Assembly (NCBI RefSeq): GCF_000153225.1
Contig: NZ_CH724148.1
Coordinates: 1,182,640-1,246,639 of the forward strand
Direction: 5' to 3'
Length of the DNA stretch: 64,000 nt
Source: Polaribacter irgensii 23-P
Lineage (GTDB): Bacteria > Bacteroidota > Bacteroidia > Flavobacteriales > Flavobacteriaceae
Shown: piece by piece, positions 19,132-28,504 of the stretch
Numbering within the stretch: the stretch's first letter is position 1
How the letters are laid out: every line of letters begins with the position of its first letter
Position numbers and translations under genes: made by a program
The notes under the pieces: generated by a model
What the model saw: only the letters and a program-made list of their open reading frames with translations
Told to the model about the DNA's origin: nothing
The model's database searches: none

Positions 19132-20724
19132 ATGAAGAATATATTTAAAGAAATCCCGAACGAATATAAAATTACGTCATTGGTTAACCAAAACACCTAT
19201 TTAGTGGATGGGGTGCTGAAAGTATGGAATGGTGCTATGGCAGAGGTACACTCAACAATTTCGTCAACAGAGGTATACCAACCTACCTTGTTGGGGTCGG
19301 TTCCAGATTTAACTGGAGATGAGGCGCTTGAGGCGTTACACGCAGCTTCGAAAGCGTACGGAAGAGGTCAGGGTTTGTGGCCAACAATGAAGGTAGAAGG
19401 GCGAATAGCTGCCATGGAGAAATTTGTGGTTCAAATGAAAACCAAAAGAGCTGCTATTGTAAAATTACTGATGTGGGAAATTGGTAAAACCTTACCAGAT
19501 TCAGAAAAGGAATTTGATAGAACGGTAGAATATATTTATGATACCATTGAAGATTATAAACAAATGGATAGAGATTCCGCAAAGTTTCAAAAAAACAGTG
19601 GCGTCCATGCACACATAAGAAGAGGTCCTTTAGGAGTTGTACTTTGCTTAGGGCCTTATAACTATCCTTTAAATGAAACTTTTGCCTTGTTAATTCCTGC
19701 TTTGATTATGGGAAATACAGCAGTCTTCAAGCCAGCAAAACACGGAGTCTTGTTATTGTCTCCTTTATTAGAAGCGTTTCAAACAAGTTTTCCTGCAGGT
19801 GTTGTGAACGTGATATACGGTAGGGGAAGGACTTTAGCAACTCCAATTATGAAAACAGGTCTTGTCGATGTTTTAGCATTGATAGGAAACAGTACTTCGG
19901 CAAATGCAATTCAAGCGAACCATCCGCAGAAAAACAGGTTGCGTTTGGTCTTGGGTTTAGAAGCTAAGAACCCAGGAATTGTGTTGCCAGATGCAGATTT
20001 AGATTTGGCAATCAGCGAGTGTATTTCAGGAGCAACCTCTTTTAACGGTCAACGTTGTACCGCTTTGAAAATATTATACGTTCACGAAGATATTGTAGCT
20101 GAATTTAACAAGCGATTTGCAGCAAAAGTAGACAGTTTGAAATTTGCAAATCCTTGGGAGGACGATGCGAAATTAACACCGTTACCAGAGCCTGGAAAAC
20201 CAGCATATATCCAAGAGCTAATTGATGATGCTGTTTCAAAAGGAGCGAAAATAATCAATAAAAAAGGAGGAGAAACTACTGAGAATTATATTTTCCCTGC
20301 AGTTTTATATCCAGTATCTAAAGATTCTAGAGTTTTTGAAGAAGAGCAATTTGGTCCGGTGATTCCTGTGGTTTCATTTAAAAATATTCAAGAGCCTTTA
20401 GATGATATGGCCGCTTCAAATTATGGACAGCAAGTAAGTGTGTTTGGGAGTGAAGTAAAAACCTTAGCGCCCTTAATTGATACACTGGTAAATTTAGTAT
20501 GTAGGGTAAACCTAAATAGTGCGGCACAGCGAGGTCCTGATGTATATCCTTTTACAGGAAGGAAAGATTCTGCTGTGGCAACCTTAAGTGTGCATGATGC
20601 TTTGCGTTCTTTTTCAATTAGAACTTTTTTAGCAGCTAAAGATACGGAATACAACAATGCAATCTTGCAAGAATTATTAGATAAAAAGAATTCTAATTTT
20701 ATTAATACAGATTATATTTTATAG
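19132..20724 (+). CDS. gapN: NADP-dependent non-phosphorylating glyceraldehyde-3-phosphate dehydrogenase (aldehyde dehydrogenase family)
   Basis: The 530-residue cytoplasmic enzyme belongs to the aldehyde dehydrogenase superfamily. The general-base glutamate is in [11 protein letters not shown] (near 283) and the nucleophilic cysteine in [10 protein letters not shown] (near 308). [10 protein letters not shown] precedes the oligomerisation tail. The N-terminal part resembles plant and bacterial GapN, which oxidises glyceraldehyde 3-phosphate straight to 3-phosphoglycerate and yields NADPH without ATP. A different aldehyde substrate is possible, since family substrate ranges are hard to read from sequence. 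It stands alone and ends at a bidirectional terminator. Confidence 0.8.
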   Translation: MKNIFKEIPNEYKITSLVNQNTYLVDGVLKVWNGAMAEVHSTISSTEVYQPTLLGSVPDLTGDEALEALHAASKAYGRGQGLWPTMKVEGRIAAMEKFVVQMKTKRAAIVKLLMWEIGKTLPDSEKEFDRTVEYIYDTIEDYKQMDRDSAKFQKNSGVHAHIRRGPLGVVLCLGPYNYPLNETFALLIPALIMGNTAVFKPAKHGVLLLSPLLEAFQTSFPAGVVNVIYGRGRTLATPIMKTGLVDVLALIGNSTSANAIQANHPQKNRLRLVLGLEAKNPGIVLPDADLDLAISECISGATSFNGQRCTALKILYVHEDIVAEFNKRFAAKVDSLKFANPWEDDAKLTPLPEPGKPAYIQELIDDAVSKGAKIINKKGGETTENYIFPAVLYPVSKDSRVFEEEQFGPVIPVVSFKNIQEPLDDMAASNYGQQVSVFGSEVKTLAPLIDTLVNLVCRVNLNSAAQRGPDVYPFTGRKDSAVATLSVHDALRSFSIRTFLAAKDTEYNNAILQELLDKKNSNFINTDYIL

Positions 20725-20746
20725 TAAGATTTCTATTTTCTGAGTT

Positions 20747-20786
20747 AAAAACCTCCTTTTATAAATATGAAAAGGAGGTTTTTTTT
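20747..20786. terminator. Bidirectional terminator between gapN and the stress protein gene
   Basis: A 14-pair perfect stem (20747-20760 with 20770-20783) around a 9-base loop is flanked by A on the left and T on the right, so it can end transcription from both convergent genes. The stress-protein stop codon is only a few bases away at 20792. Confidence 0.9.
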
Positions 20787-20791
20787 GGTAT

Positions 20792-21619
20792 TTAAACTTT
20801 TACAGTAAACATTGGTTTAAGTGCTTTTTTAGATAGGTTTTTAGCAATACTCCCTGCAAATAAATGGGATATTCCGCTCCTACCGTGCGTACTTAAAGCA
20901 ATCAGGTCTGCTTTTTTCTCCCTAGAAAAGTTTAGGATTCCTTTTTCTACCGAGCTGTCGTTATAAATATTTATAGAAAATTTTAGAAGATGGTGTTCTT
21001 TAATAAAATTTTTAATTTTATGTTTTGAATTTGCAGTACTTTCAAATTTTGAAGGTGTATTGATCTGTAAGAGATGAATTTTGCTGTTAAAGGCATTCGC
21101 AAAGTTTAAAAACTTACTAAAAACTTCCTTATTTTCTTTTTTAAAATTAGAAGCAAAGACCACGTTTTTTAATTTGAACTTTTTAGGGTTTCTTTTTACT
21201 ATGATAACGGGCGTTTTTGAGCTTCGCACTATTTTCTCTGTGTTCGAGCCAATGAGAATATCATCAAACTTTGAATGTCCTTTAGAGCCCATAATAATTA
21301 AATCAGCATTAATTTTTTGTACATATTTTTTGATGCCTTCAAATGGATGGCCTATTTTTATGAAGTATTCTACCGCAATTTTCTCACTGAAAAAAGTTTG
21401 TTGAAATGCGATCATCTTGTCTTTTGTCTTCCGCAGATACAGCATGCTTTCAGGAATGCTAAAACGACTACTAACCCCAATATCCATAACTCCAGAAGGA
21501 AGTTCAATAAAATGTATTAAATATACTGTAGCTTGAGTTTTGTTTGCAATTTTAGCGGCCATTCTTGCAGCATATTCAGACGGTTTAGAAAAGTCTACTG
21601 GGACTAGAATCTTTTTCAT
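20792..21619 (-). CDS. Universal stress protein with two UspA domains
   Basis: The 275-residue cytoplasmic protein contains two tandem Usp folds. The first begins MKKILVPVDFSKPSEYAARM and ends in the ATP-binding loop GSKGHSKFDDILIGSNTEK, which fits G-x2-G-x9-G-S/T. The second ends with THGRSGISHLFAGSIAKN, where the first glycine is shifted, so ATP binding there is less certain. Such proteins are induced by stress or energy limitation in many bacteria; the precise job here is unknown. It is transcribed away from rimP and convergent with gapN. Confidence 0.93.
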   Translation of the reverse strand: MKKILVPVDFSKPSEYAARMAAKIANKTQATVYLIHFIELPSGVMDIGVSSRFSIPESMLYLRKTKDKMIAFQQTFFSEKIAVEYFIKIGHPFEGIKKYVQKINADLIIMGSKGHSKFDDILIGSNTEKIVRSSKTPVIIVKRNPKKFKLKNVVFASNFKKENKEVFSKFLNFANAFNSKIHLLQINTPSKFESTANSKHKIKNFIKEHHLLKFSINIYNDSSVEKGILNFSREKKADLIALSTHGRSGISHLFAGSIAKNLSKKALKPMFTVKV

Positions 21620-21685
21620 AAGTCGGTGTTTTAAGATTAAAAGTTGCTTAAGTTGAAGTTACAAAAAAATAATGAATTCTAGAGC

Positions 21686-21716
21686 TTTGGTAAATCACAA
21701 ACAATTTGTATATTTG
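21686..21716 (+). promoter_or_regulatory. Promoter of the rimP-nusA-infB operon
   Basis: TTTG (21686-21689), a 19-base spacer, and TATATTTG (21709-21716) match the Bacteroidetes primary-sigma consensus at both boxes. Transcription should begin near 21722, giving a leader of about 72 bases before the rimP ATG. Confidence 0.8.
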
Positions 21717-21746
21717 CACCGAAATTTACAGTGAAGGACGCAGGAA

Positions 21747-21771
21747 GGGGACTCAAAAGTCCCCTCTTTTT
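21747..21771 (+). promoter_or_regulatory. Terminator-like hairpin in the rimP leader, possible attenuator
   Basis: GGGGACT (21747-21753), loop CAAA, and AGTCCCC (21758-21764) form a perfect 7-pair GC-rich stem, followed directly by TCTTTTT. It starts about 25 bases after the predicted transcription start and ends about 22 bases before the rimP ATG, so it has the form of an intrinsic terminator inside a leader. Gamma-proteobacteria have a known rimP leader attenuator in the same operon; whether this hairpin works the same way is inference. Confidence 0.6.
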
Positions 21772-21793
21772 ATACTTCATTTTAAGGTTTAGT

Positions 21794-22255
21794 ATGAATC
21801 AAACAGCAATAAAAGACTTAGTTGACGAAGCATTAGCACTTAATGACTCGTTGTATTTAATCGAATTATCAATCTCTGTAAATGACAAAATTAAAGTTGT
21901 CGTAGACGGCGATAATGGGGTGCCTTTAAGCGAATGTATTCGCATCAGCAAAAATATAGATGCTAATTTGGATCGAGAGTCTGAGGATTTTTCTTTAGAA
22001 GTTACCACTCCAGATATTGCACACCCATTAAAGGTAAAGAGGCAATACCTTAAGAATTTGAATCGAATTCTCAAGGTGAAAACAGCAGCAGAGGAGTTTG
22101 AAGGAACTTTAACCGCTGCAGACGAAGATAAAATAATCCTACAATGGAAAGCGAGAGAGCCCAAAGAAATAGGTAAGGGAAAAGTTACGGTTTTAAAAAC
22201 AATAACCATAGCGCATACAGATATTATAGAAGCAAGAGTGAAAATCGTATTTTAA
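21794..22255 (+). CDS. rimP: Ribosome maturation factor RimP
   Basis: RimP helps assemble the 30S subunit. The 153-residue protein shows the two-domain form: an N-terminal alpha/beta part with VVVDGDNGVPLSECIRIS, then SLEVTTPDIAHPLK and the C-terminal SH3-like barrel (FEGTLTAADEDKIILQW). The start is the ATG at 21794. A longer reading from a GTG at 21731 would run through the leader hairpin and add residues not found in the family. nusA follows after 11 bases, the standard rimP-nusA-infB arrangement. Confidence 0.95.
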   Translation: MNQTAIKDLVDEALALNDSLYLIELSISVNDKIKVVVDGDNGVPLSECIRISKNIDANLDRESEDFSLEVTTPDIAHPLKVKRQYLKNLNRILKVKTAAEEFEGTLTAADEDKIILQWKAREPKEIGKGKVTVLKTITIAHTDIIEARVKIVF

Positions 22256-22266
22256 GAAAAAACGTA

Positions 22267-23523
22267 ATGGAGAATATAGCATTAATTGATTCGTTTTCAG
22301 AATTCAAAGACAACAAGAGCATAGACAGAGTAACATTGATGTCTATTTTAGAAGAGGTTTTTAGAGCGACGCTAAAACGAAAGTTTGGTTCGGATGATAA
22401 TTTTGATATCATCATCAATCCTGATAAAGGAGATTTAGAGATTTGGAGAAATAGAGTCGTGGTTGCAGATGGTTTTTCAGAGGATGATAACGAGGAAATT
22501 GAATTAGCAGAAGCGCGTTTAATCGAGCCAGATTTTGAAATAGGTGAAGATGTTTCTGAAGAAGTTAAATTAATTGACTTGGGAAGAAGAGCTATATTAG
22601 CGCTTCGTCAAAACTTAATTTCAAAAATATACGAACACGATAGCACAAATATATTTAAGCATTTCAAAGAATTAGAGGGAGAATTATACAGCGCAGAGGT
22701 ACACCATATCCGTCACAATGCTATCATTTTACTAGATGATGATGGAAATGAAATCGTGTTGCCAAAAAGTGAACAAATTCGCTCAGACTTCTTTCGAAAA
22801 GGAGATTCAGTTAGGGGGGTTATAAAAACAGTAGAATTAAGAGGTAATAAACCTGCTATTATTTTATCAAGAACTGCTCCTGCATTTTTAAACAAGCTTT
22901 TTGAACAAGAAATTCCAGAAGTATTCGATGGTTTAATAACAGTAGAAAGAGTTGCAAGAATACCGGGAGAAAAAGCGAAAGTTGCCGTAGATTCTTATGA
23001 TGATAGAATCGATCCCGTAGGAGCCTGTGTAGGTGTAAAAGGGTCAAGAATTCATGGAATCGTTCGTGAGTTGGGTAATGAAAACATTGATGTTATTAAT
23101 TACACCAAAAACGAACAATTATTCATTTCAAGAGCATTGAGTCCTGCAAAAGTGACTTCAATGGAAATTGAAATGTATGAGGAAGAGAGAAATGGCAAAA
23201 AAGGGCGTGTAAGTGTTCTTTTAAGGCCAGAAGAGGTTTCTAAAGCAATCGGTAGAGGTGGTGTTAACATTCGTTTGGCAAGTGAATTAACGGGTTATGA
23301 AATAGACGTTAAGAGAGAAGGACTTGAAGAAGAAGACGTTGAATTAACAGAATTTGGTGATGAAATTGAAGCTTGGGTTATTAAGGAGTTTAAAAATATC
23401 GGTTTAGATACAGCAAGAAGTGTATTGGAAGCTAGTGTCGAAGAATTGGTAAAAAGAACCGACTTAGAAGAAGAGACTATTTTAGATGTTCAAAGAATTT
23501 TGAAAGAGGAGTTTGAGCAATAG
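22267..23523 (+). CDS. nusA: Transcription termination/antitermination factor NusA
   Basis: NusA binds RNA polymerase and nascent RNA to modulate pausing, termination and antitermination. The 418 residues contain the N-terminal polymerase-binding domain (1-125), an S1 domain (about 130-200, GELYSAEVHHIRHNAIILL), and two KH domains (about 225-350, with VGVKGSRIHGIVREL and IGRGGVNIRLASELT). It ends with one helix-hairpin-helix-like segment and lacks the two acidic repeats at the C-terminus of the E. coli protein (495 residues), as is usual outside gamma-proteobacteria. The last residues overlap no other gene; infB starts 66 bases on. Confidence 0.96.
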   Translation: MENIALIDSFSEFKDNKSIDRVTLMSILEEVFRATLKRKFGSDDNFDIIINPDKGDLEIWRNRVVVADGFSEDDNEEIELAEARLIEPDFEIGEDVSEEVKLIDLGRRAILALRQNLISKIYEHDSTNIFKHFKELEGELYSAEVHHIRHNAIILLDDDGNEIVLPKSEQIRSDFFRKGDSVRGVIKTVELRGNKPAIILSRTAPAFLNKLFEQEIPEVFDGLITVERVARIPGEKAKVAVDSYDDRIDPVGACVGVKGSRIHGIVRELGNENIDVINYTKNEQLFISRALSPAKVTSMEIEMYEEERNGKKGRVSVLLRPEEVSKAIGRGGVNIRLASELTGYEIDVKREGLEEEDVELTEFGDEIEAWVIKEFKNIGLDTARSVLEASVEELVKRTDLEEETILDVQRILKEEFEQ

Positions 23524-23589
23524 TTTCTGAGTAAAGAGTAAACGTAAGAGAGTGTTTTTTTTACAAAATTAAAGGTTAAAATATAATAT

Positions 23590-26412
23590 ATGTCTGAAGG
23601 CAAAACAACGAGGCTTAATAAGGTTTTAAGAGATTTAAATATTTCTCTAGATAGAGCGGTAGAATATTTAGCAGATAAAGGTCATGAAATTGAATCTAGA
23701 CCTACTACTAAAATTTCTGGTGAAGTCTATCAAGTCCTGCTGGATGGTTTCCAAACAGATGCTAGCAAAAAGGCCGCTTCTAAGGAAGTTGGTGTAGAAA
23801 AGCGAAAGGAAAAAGAAGCAATTCGTGCAGCGTTAGAAGCGAAGCAGGAGGAAAAGAGAGCAGAAGATGCGAAGAAAGAAGAAGTTCTGAAGGCAAAAGC
23901 TCAAAAATTAGAGGTAAAGACGGTAGGTAAAATAGATATCGACAATCTTGGGAAACGAGCTCCTAAAAAAGAAGTTGTGGTTACTCCAGAAATTCCAGAA
24001 GTTGCAGCAATTCCAGAGGTGAAAGCTGTCGAGGCTCCAAAAGATGTAGCAAAAGCACCAGTAGCAAAAGCACCAGTAGTTAAGGAAGCTGCCGAATTGA
24101 AGGAAGTTAAGATTGTTAGACCTGTTTCAGGAGTGGAAAAAGAGGCTTTGAAGAAGGTTGAAGTTAAAAAAGATACCGCGAAAGCAGAAGAGAAAGTTCA
24201 GGAGATTACTGCAGAAAATGCAGAAGCGATTAAAACGCAATACAAAAAACTAAATGGTCCAAACTTTACAGGAGCGAAGATTGATTTAAAACAATTTGAG
24301 AAGCCCAAAAAGAAGAAGCCAGAAGTTAAAAAAGAAGCCGCTTTAGATCCTCGTAAGAAGCGAAAGCGTATTGTTACTAAAATTGGTGCGCCGGGAAGTA
24401 GAAGTGCAGCTAGAGGTGCAGTACCAAGCAGAGCAGGAAACGGGAGAGGTCCATACAACAAATCGAGAGCAAACGTAAGGCCAGCTGCGAACGTTAAAAA
24501 AGAAGAGCCTACAGAGGCAGATATTCAGAAGCAAGTAAGGGAGACCTTAGAAAAACTTCAGGGAAAATCTTCCAAAGGAAAAGGTGCAAAATATAGAAGA
24601 AATAAGAGAGATGCGCGAAGAGAACACTCAGACGCAGAGTTAGAGGCAGAAGCATTGGGCAATAGAATTCTTAAAGTAACAGAATTTGTTACCGTAAGTG
24701 AGGTTGCAACGATGATGGAAGTGCCAGTAACGAATATTATTTCGGCTTGTATGTCTTTAGGAATGATGGTAACAATGAATCAGCGATTAGATGCGGAGAC
24801 ATTAGTTATTGTTGCAGAAGAATTTAATCACAAAGTTGAGTTTGTAGGAGCAGAGGTTGAGGAATCTATTGAAGAGGTAATAGACAAGCCGGAAGATTTA
24901 TTAACACGTGCGCCAATTATTACAGTAATGGGTCACGTAGATCACGGAAAAACTTCATTGTTAGATTATATTAGAAAGGCGAATGTTATTGATGGGGAAA
25001 GCGGAGGAATTACACAGCACATTGGTGCGTACTCAGTTCGTGTGGGAGAGCAAAAAATAGCATTTTTAGATACTCCTGGTCACGAGGCGTTTACCGCAAT
25101 GCGTGCCCGTGGAGCACAAGTAACGGATTTAGTAATTATTGTAGTTGCAGCAGATGATGATGTGATGCCGCAAACAAAGGAAGCAATTTCTCATGCGCAG
25201 GCAGCAGGAGTTCCAATTATTTTTGCAATCAATAAGATTGACAAACCAAATGCGAATCCAGACAACGTGAAAACACAATTATCTTCAATGAATCTATTAA
25301 TTGAAGAATGGGGAGGAAGCATTCAGTCGCAAGATATTTCAGCAAAAACAGGAGAAGGTATTCCTGAGTTGTTAGAAAAGGTTTTGTTAGAAGCGGAAAT
25401 TTTAGAGTTAAAAGCCAATCCAAATAAAAATGCGCTTGGAGCAGTAGTAGAGGCCTTGTTAGACAAAGGTAGAGGATATGTTTCTACAATTTTAGTGCAA
25501 GCGGGAACTTTAAAGATTGGAGATTATTTGCTAGCAGGTAAACACAGTGGTAAGGTAAGAGCCATGTTTGATGATCAAGGAACCAATTTAAAAGTTGCAG
25601 GTCCATCAACACCAGTATCGATATTAGGTCTGGATGGTGCACCACAAGCAGGAGATAAGTTTGTTGTTTTTGATGATGAAAGAGAGGCGAAACAGATTGC
25701 TTCAAAAAGATCTCAATTACAGCGCGAGCAATCCGTGAGAACTCAGAAGACCTTAACTTTAGATGAAATTGGACGTAGAATTGCATTGGGTGACTTTAAA
25801 GAGTTGAATATTATTTTAAAAGGAGATGTAGATGGTTCAGTAGAGGCGTTAACAGATTCTTTCCAGAAACTATCAACCGAAGAAATTCAAGTAAATATAC
25901 TACACAAAGGTGTTGGAGCGATTACAGAAAGTGATGTATTATTAGCCACTGCTTCGGATGCAATTATTGTAGGATTTAATGTGAGACCGCAAGGAAATGC
26001 AAGATTAATAGCAGATAGAGAGGAAGTAGATATTAGAACATATTCTATTATTTATGACGCAATAAACGATCTGAAAGATGCTATGGAAGGAATGTTATCT
26101 CCTGTCATGAAAGAAGAGGTTACTGGTAATGTTGAGATTAGAGAAGTTTATAAAATTTCTAAAGTTGGAAATATTGCGGGTTGTATGGTAATGTCAGGTA
26201 AGATTTTCAGAGATTCCCAGATCCGAATCATTCGAGATGGCATCGTGGTTCATGATGGAACGCTTACTGCTTTAAAACGCTTTAAAGACGATGTAAGAGA
26301 GGTAGCTAAGGGGTATGATTGTGGAGTACAAGTTAAGAACTACAATGATATTGTAGAAGGAGATTTAATAGAAGCATACAAAGAAGTAGCCGTTAAGAAA
26401 AAGTTAAAATAA
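23590..26412 (+). CDS. infB: Translation initiation factor IF-2
   Basis: IF-2 is the GTPase that brings initiator tRNA to the 30S subunit. The 940-residue protein has an N-terminal IF2_N helix domain, a long Lys/Glu/Ala-rich low-complexity stretch (about 60-350, with VAKAP repeats), then the G domain with G1 GHVDHGKT at 448-455, DTPGHEAF (G3) and NKID (G4), followed by domains II-IV. All GTPase motifs are intact. The gene closes the operon and is followed by a strong terminator. Its size is typical for Bacteroidetes, where the N-terminal linker varies. Confidence 0.97.
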   Translation: MSEGKTTRLNKVLRDLNISLDRAVEYLADKGHEIESRPTTKISGEVYQVLLDGFQTDASKKAASKEVGVEKRKEKEAIRAALEAKQEEKRAEDAKKEEVLKAKAQKLEVKTVGKIDIDNLGKRAPKKEVVVTPEIPEVAAIPEVKAVEAPKDVAKAPVAKAPVVKEAAELKEVKIVRPVSGVEKEALKKVEVKKDTAKAEEKVQEITAENAEAIKTQYKKLNGPNFTGAKIDLKQFEKPKKKKPEVKKEAALDPRKKRKRIVTKIGAPGSRSAARGAVPSRAGNGRGPYNKSRANVRPAANVKKEEPTEADIQKQVRETLEKLQGKSSKGKGAKYRRNKRDARREHSDAELEAEALGNRILKVTEFVTVSEVATMMEVPVTNIISACMSLGMMVTMNQRLDAETLVIVAEEFNHKVEFVGAEVEESIEEVIDKPEDLLTRAPIITVMGHVDHGKTSLLDYIRKANVIDGESGGITQHIGAYSVRVGEQKIAFLDTPGHEAFTAMRARGAQVTDLVIIVVAADDDVMPQTKEAISHAQAAGVPIIFAINKIDKPNANPDNVKTQLSSMNLLIEEWGGSIQSQDISAKTGEGIPELLEKVLLEAEILELKANPNKNALGAVVEALLDKGRGYVSTILVQAGTLKIGDYLLAGKHSGKVRAMFDDQGTNLKVAGPSTPVSILGLDGAPQAGDKFVVFDDEREAKQIASKRSQLQREQSVRTQKTLTLDEIGRRIALGDFKELNIILKGDVDGSVEALTDSFQKLSTEEIQVNILHKGVGAITESDVLLATASDAIIVGFNVRPQGNARLIADREEVDIRTYSIIYDAINDLKDAMEGMLSPVMKEEVTGNVEIREVYKISKVGNIAGCMVMSGKIFRDSQIRIIRDGIVVHDGTLTALKRFKDDVREVAKGYDCGVQVKNYNDIVEGDLIEAYKEVAVKKKLK

Positions 26413-26430
26413 AGAGTTACAATTAAAAGT

Positions 26431-26464
26431 AAAAGCCGGAATTCATTTGAATTCCGGCTTTTTT
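26431..26464 (+). terminator. Rho-independent terminator after infB
   Basis: AAAAGCCGGAATTC (26431-26444) and its complement (26449-26462) form a perfect 14-pair stem with an ATTT loop and a T run. It ends the rimP-nusA-infB transcript 18 bases after the stop. Confidence 0.92.
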
Positions 26465-26548
26465 ATGCACTGTTTTATGAAATTTACACGGATTAGCCTT
26501 ATTGTCAAAGGACAAAGGTTCGTTTTCGAACAAAAGAAGCTGATAATG

Positions 26549-26917
26549 TTATTTTCCGAGAGGAACTACGATGGTGGCAGAGAATTCCTTTTGGTAAATT
26601 AAATTTATCCTATCTGCCTCAAGCTTTGTTTTATAAGTACCTACCTGTACTTTCCATTCTGGATCGTTATAAACAAGTGTGGCAGGTGCTTCAGGAAATA
26701 AAGCATTAAATGCAGCACTCTTTTTTTTTGCAGCTAATTCATTTCCGTAATAGATTTGAATGCAATATCCATTTCCTTTTGAGATGTTGTAACTTCGTTT
26801 TTTTTCTAATAAATTAGAAATTTTTTTTGCATTATTTACGGCATCCTGAGCGTGTAAAATTGGTCCACTGGCAAATGCGCAACATGCAAATATCTTTATA
26901 AATAATCTATTTTTCAT
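26549..26917 (-). CDS. Secreted SPOR-domain protein
   Basis: The 122-residue protein has an N-terminal signal peptide (hydrophobic to about residue 22, cleavage near LHAQD). The remainder from YCIQIYYGNELAAKKKSAAF to ATIVVPLGK fits a single SPOR domain, including WKVQVGTYKTKLEAD. SPOR domains bind denuded glycan strands of peptidoglycan, so a periplasmic wall-associated role is likely. It is a single gene facing the infB terminator and divergent from the respiratory operon. Confidence 0.82.
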   Translation of the reverse strand: MKNRLFIKIFACCAFASGPILHAQDAVNNAKKISNLLEKKRSYNISKGNGYCIQIYYGNELAAKKKSAAFNALFPEAPATLVYNDPEWKVQVGTYKTKLEADRINLIYQKEFSATIVVPLGK

Positions 26918-27042
26918 GGGTTAAAACTTGACCTTAAAAATACGCATTTATCAAAGAATACATTGATTTCTTTAGCTATTTAGAACGGTTATAAATTGAT
27001 ATTTAAGATTCTATTAGCTTTTCAAAATTTAGCAATATGTAT

Positions 27043-27050
27043 TACTTTTG
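27043..27050 (+). promoter_or_regulatory. Probable -7 element of the alternative complex III operon
   Basis: TACTTTTG matches TAnnTTTG and lies 69 bases before the actA ATG. The -33 region is weak (CTTTTC at about the right distance). It is the best candidate in the 201-base gap between the divergent SPOR gene and actA. Confidence 0.45.
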
Positions 27051-27118
27051 TAGGAGTGTTCAGCAGTTGTATTTTCTGGACGATTTTATACACAATAGTA
27101 AAATTATAGTTTGTAAAT

Positions 27119-28420
27119 ATGAAAAGTGTAGCATTGCAGAATAAACGAACTTCGGTACTTTTAAAAGGGCTTACATTGCTTTTGTTTTTTGCGTTCAGTA
27201 TCTCGTCTTTTTCCCAAGATATAGATGAAGCTCGTCATAAAGAAGGACGTACATTATTTAGATCCTTGTGTGCTTCTTGTCATAAATTAGACAAGAAATT
27301 AGTAGGTCCCGCTTTAGGTGGTGTGGAGGAGCGTAGGGAGAATTCTTGGTTAAAGTCGTGGATCAAAAATAATGCAGAATTTCAAAAGGTAAATGCAGAA
27401 GCAGCGCAGGCGGCATTGTATAGTACATCTGCTATGAATGCTTTTCCACAGCTAACAGATACCAACATAGACGATATCTTATATTACACAACAGTAGGTG
27501 AAATTAAAAAGGTACCTGCGGCTGGCGAAACAACCATCGGAGGGAATGTAGTTGTAGATGGCGGAGCTCCTTCGTGGGTTATCTATTTCTTAGCAGCTGC
27601 GATTATTGTTGCGTTTTTAATGATTGCGAGCTTGCTGAAACAAGTGAATGAGTTAAAAGGAAAGAAAAAGGCGGATTCCAAATCAAATCTAAAGAGAGAC
27701 TTACAAGAACTTTGGGCGGGTGTCAAGAAAAATACATTCCTGAAAATATTGCTTGTTATATTTCTAGTTTTGATGGGCATCTATCTCTTTTTTGGAAGTT
27801 TGATGACGATTGGTATCGATCAAGGATATCAACCAATTCAGCCTATTGCTTTTTCACATAAAATACATTCAGGAGAAAACAAAATAGATTGTCAATATTG
27901 TCACTCATCTGCGAAGCACAGTAAGCATTCAGGAATACCTTCCGTAAATGTTTGTATGAACTGTCACAAAGCAATTGCAGAAGTAGCAGAGGGAACAGAA
28001 TTGGAGTGGAACGGAGAGATTTATGGAAAGGAGCGATTGGACAACGAAATTGCAAAAGTATATGATGCTGCAGGTTGGGATCCTGAAGAGCGGGTGTATA
28101 CCGGAGTAGAGAAGCCAATCAAATGGATACGTATTCACAATTTACCAGACCTCGTGTATTACAACCACGCACAGCACGTTACTGTTGGAGGGATAGAGTG
28201 TCAGAAATGTCATGGTCCTGTGGAAGAGATGAATGAAATGTATCAGTATTCTCCTTTGACAATGGGTTGGTGTATCAATTGCCACAGAGAAACAAATGTT
28301 GATTTAAAAGGAAATGATTATTACGCAAAAATACATGATGAATTAGCGACTAAATACGGGGTAGAAAAAGTTACTATCGCACAGTTGGGTGGTTTAGAAT
28401 GTGGTAAATGTCATTATTAA
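27119..28420 (+). CDS. actA: Alternative complex III subunit ActA, multihaem cytochrome c
   Basis: ActA carries electrons from the iron-sulfur subunit towards the terminal oxidase on the periplasmic side. The 433 residues contain six CxxCH haem-binding motifs: CASCH at 51-55 in an N-terminal monohaem domain, then CQYCH, CMNCH, CQKCH, CINCH and CGKCH in the C-terminal pentahaem domain. A signal segment (about 15-32) and two further hydrophobic helices (about 153-173 and 210-232) anchor the two parts. The N-terminal monohaem cytochrome is therefore fused to a pentahaem ActA. It is the first gene of the actABCDEF-cox2-cox1 operon. Confidence 0.93.
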   Translation: MKSVALQNKRTSVLLKGLTLLLFFAFSISSFSQDIDEARHKEGRTLFRSLCASCHKLDKKLVGPALGGVEERRENSWLKSWIKNNAEFQKVNAEAAQAALYSTSAMNAFPQLTDTNIDDILYYTTVGEIKKVPAAGETTIGGNVVVDGGAPSWVIYFLAAAIIVAFLMIASLLKQVNELKGKKKADSKSNLKRDLQELWAGVKKNTFLKILLVIFLVLMGIYLFFGSLMTIGIDQGYQPIQPIAFSHKIHSGENKIDCQYCHSSAKHSKHSGIPSVNVCMNCHKAIAEVAEGTELEWNGEIYGKERLDNEIAKVYDAAGWDPEERVYTGVEKPIKWIRIHNLPDLVYYNHAQHVTVGGIECQKCHGPVEEMNEMYQYSPLTMGWCINCHRETNVDLKGNDYYAKIHDELATKYGVEKVTIAQLGGLECGKCHY

Positions 28421-28504
28421 AAAAGTAAAAGACTCAAAAATTAAAAGATATAGAATGCTGTTTCAGCCTCTTACATCTTTCAATCATTAAATAAAAAAGT
28501 ATAA

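Noticed and set aside
21731..22255. 174-residue version of RimP from a GTG
   Set aside because: It would translate through the leader hairpin and has no family match before the ATG at 21794.
24000..24120. Short repeated text in infB as a DNA repeat element
   Set aside because: It encodes the VAKAP-rich flexible linker normal for IF-2 and stays in frame.
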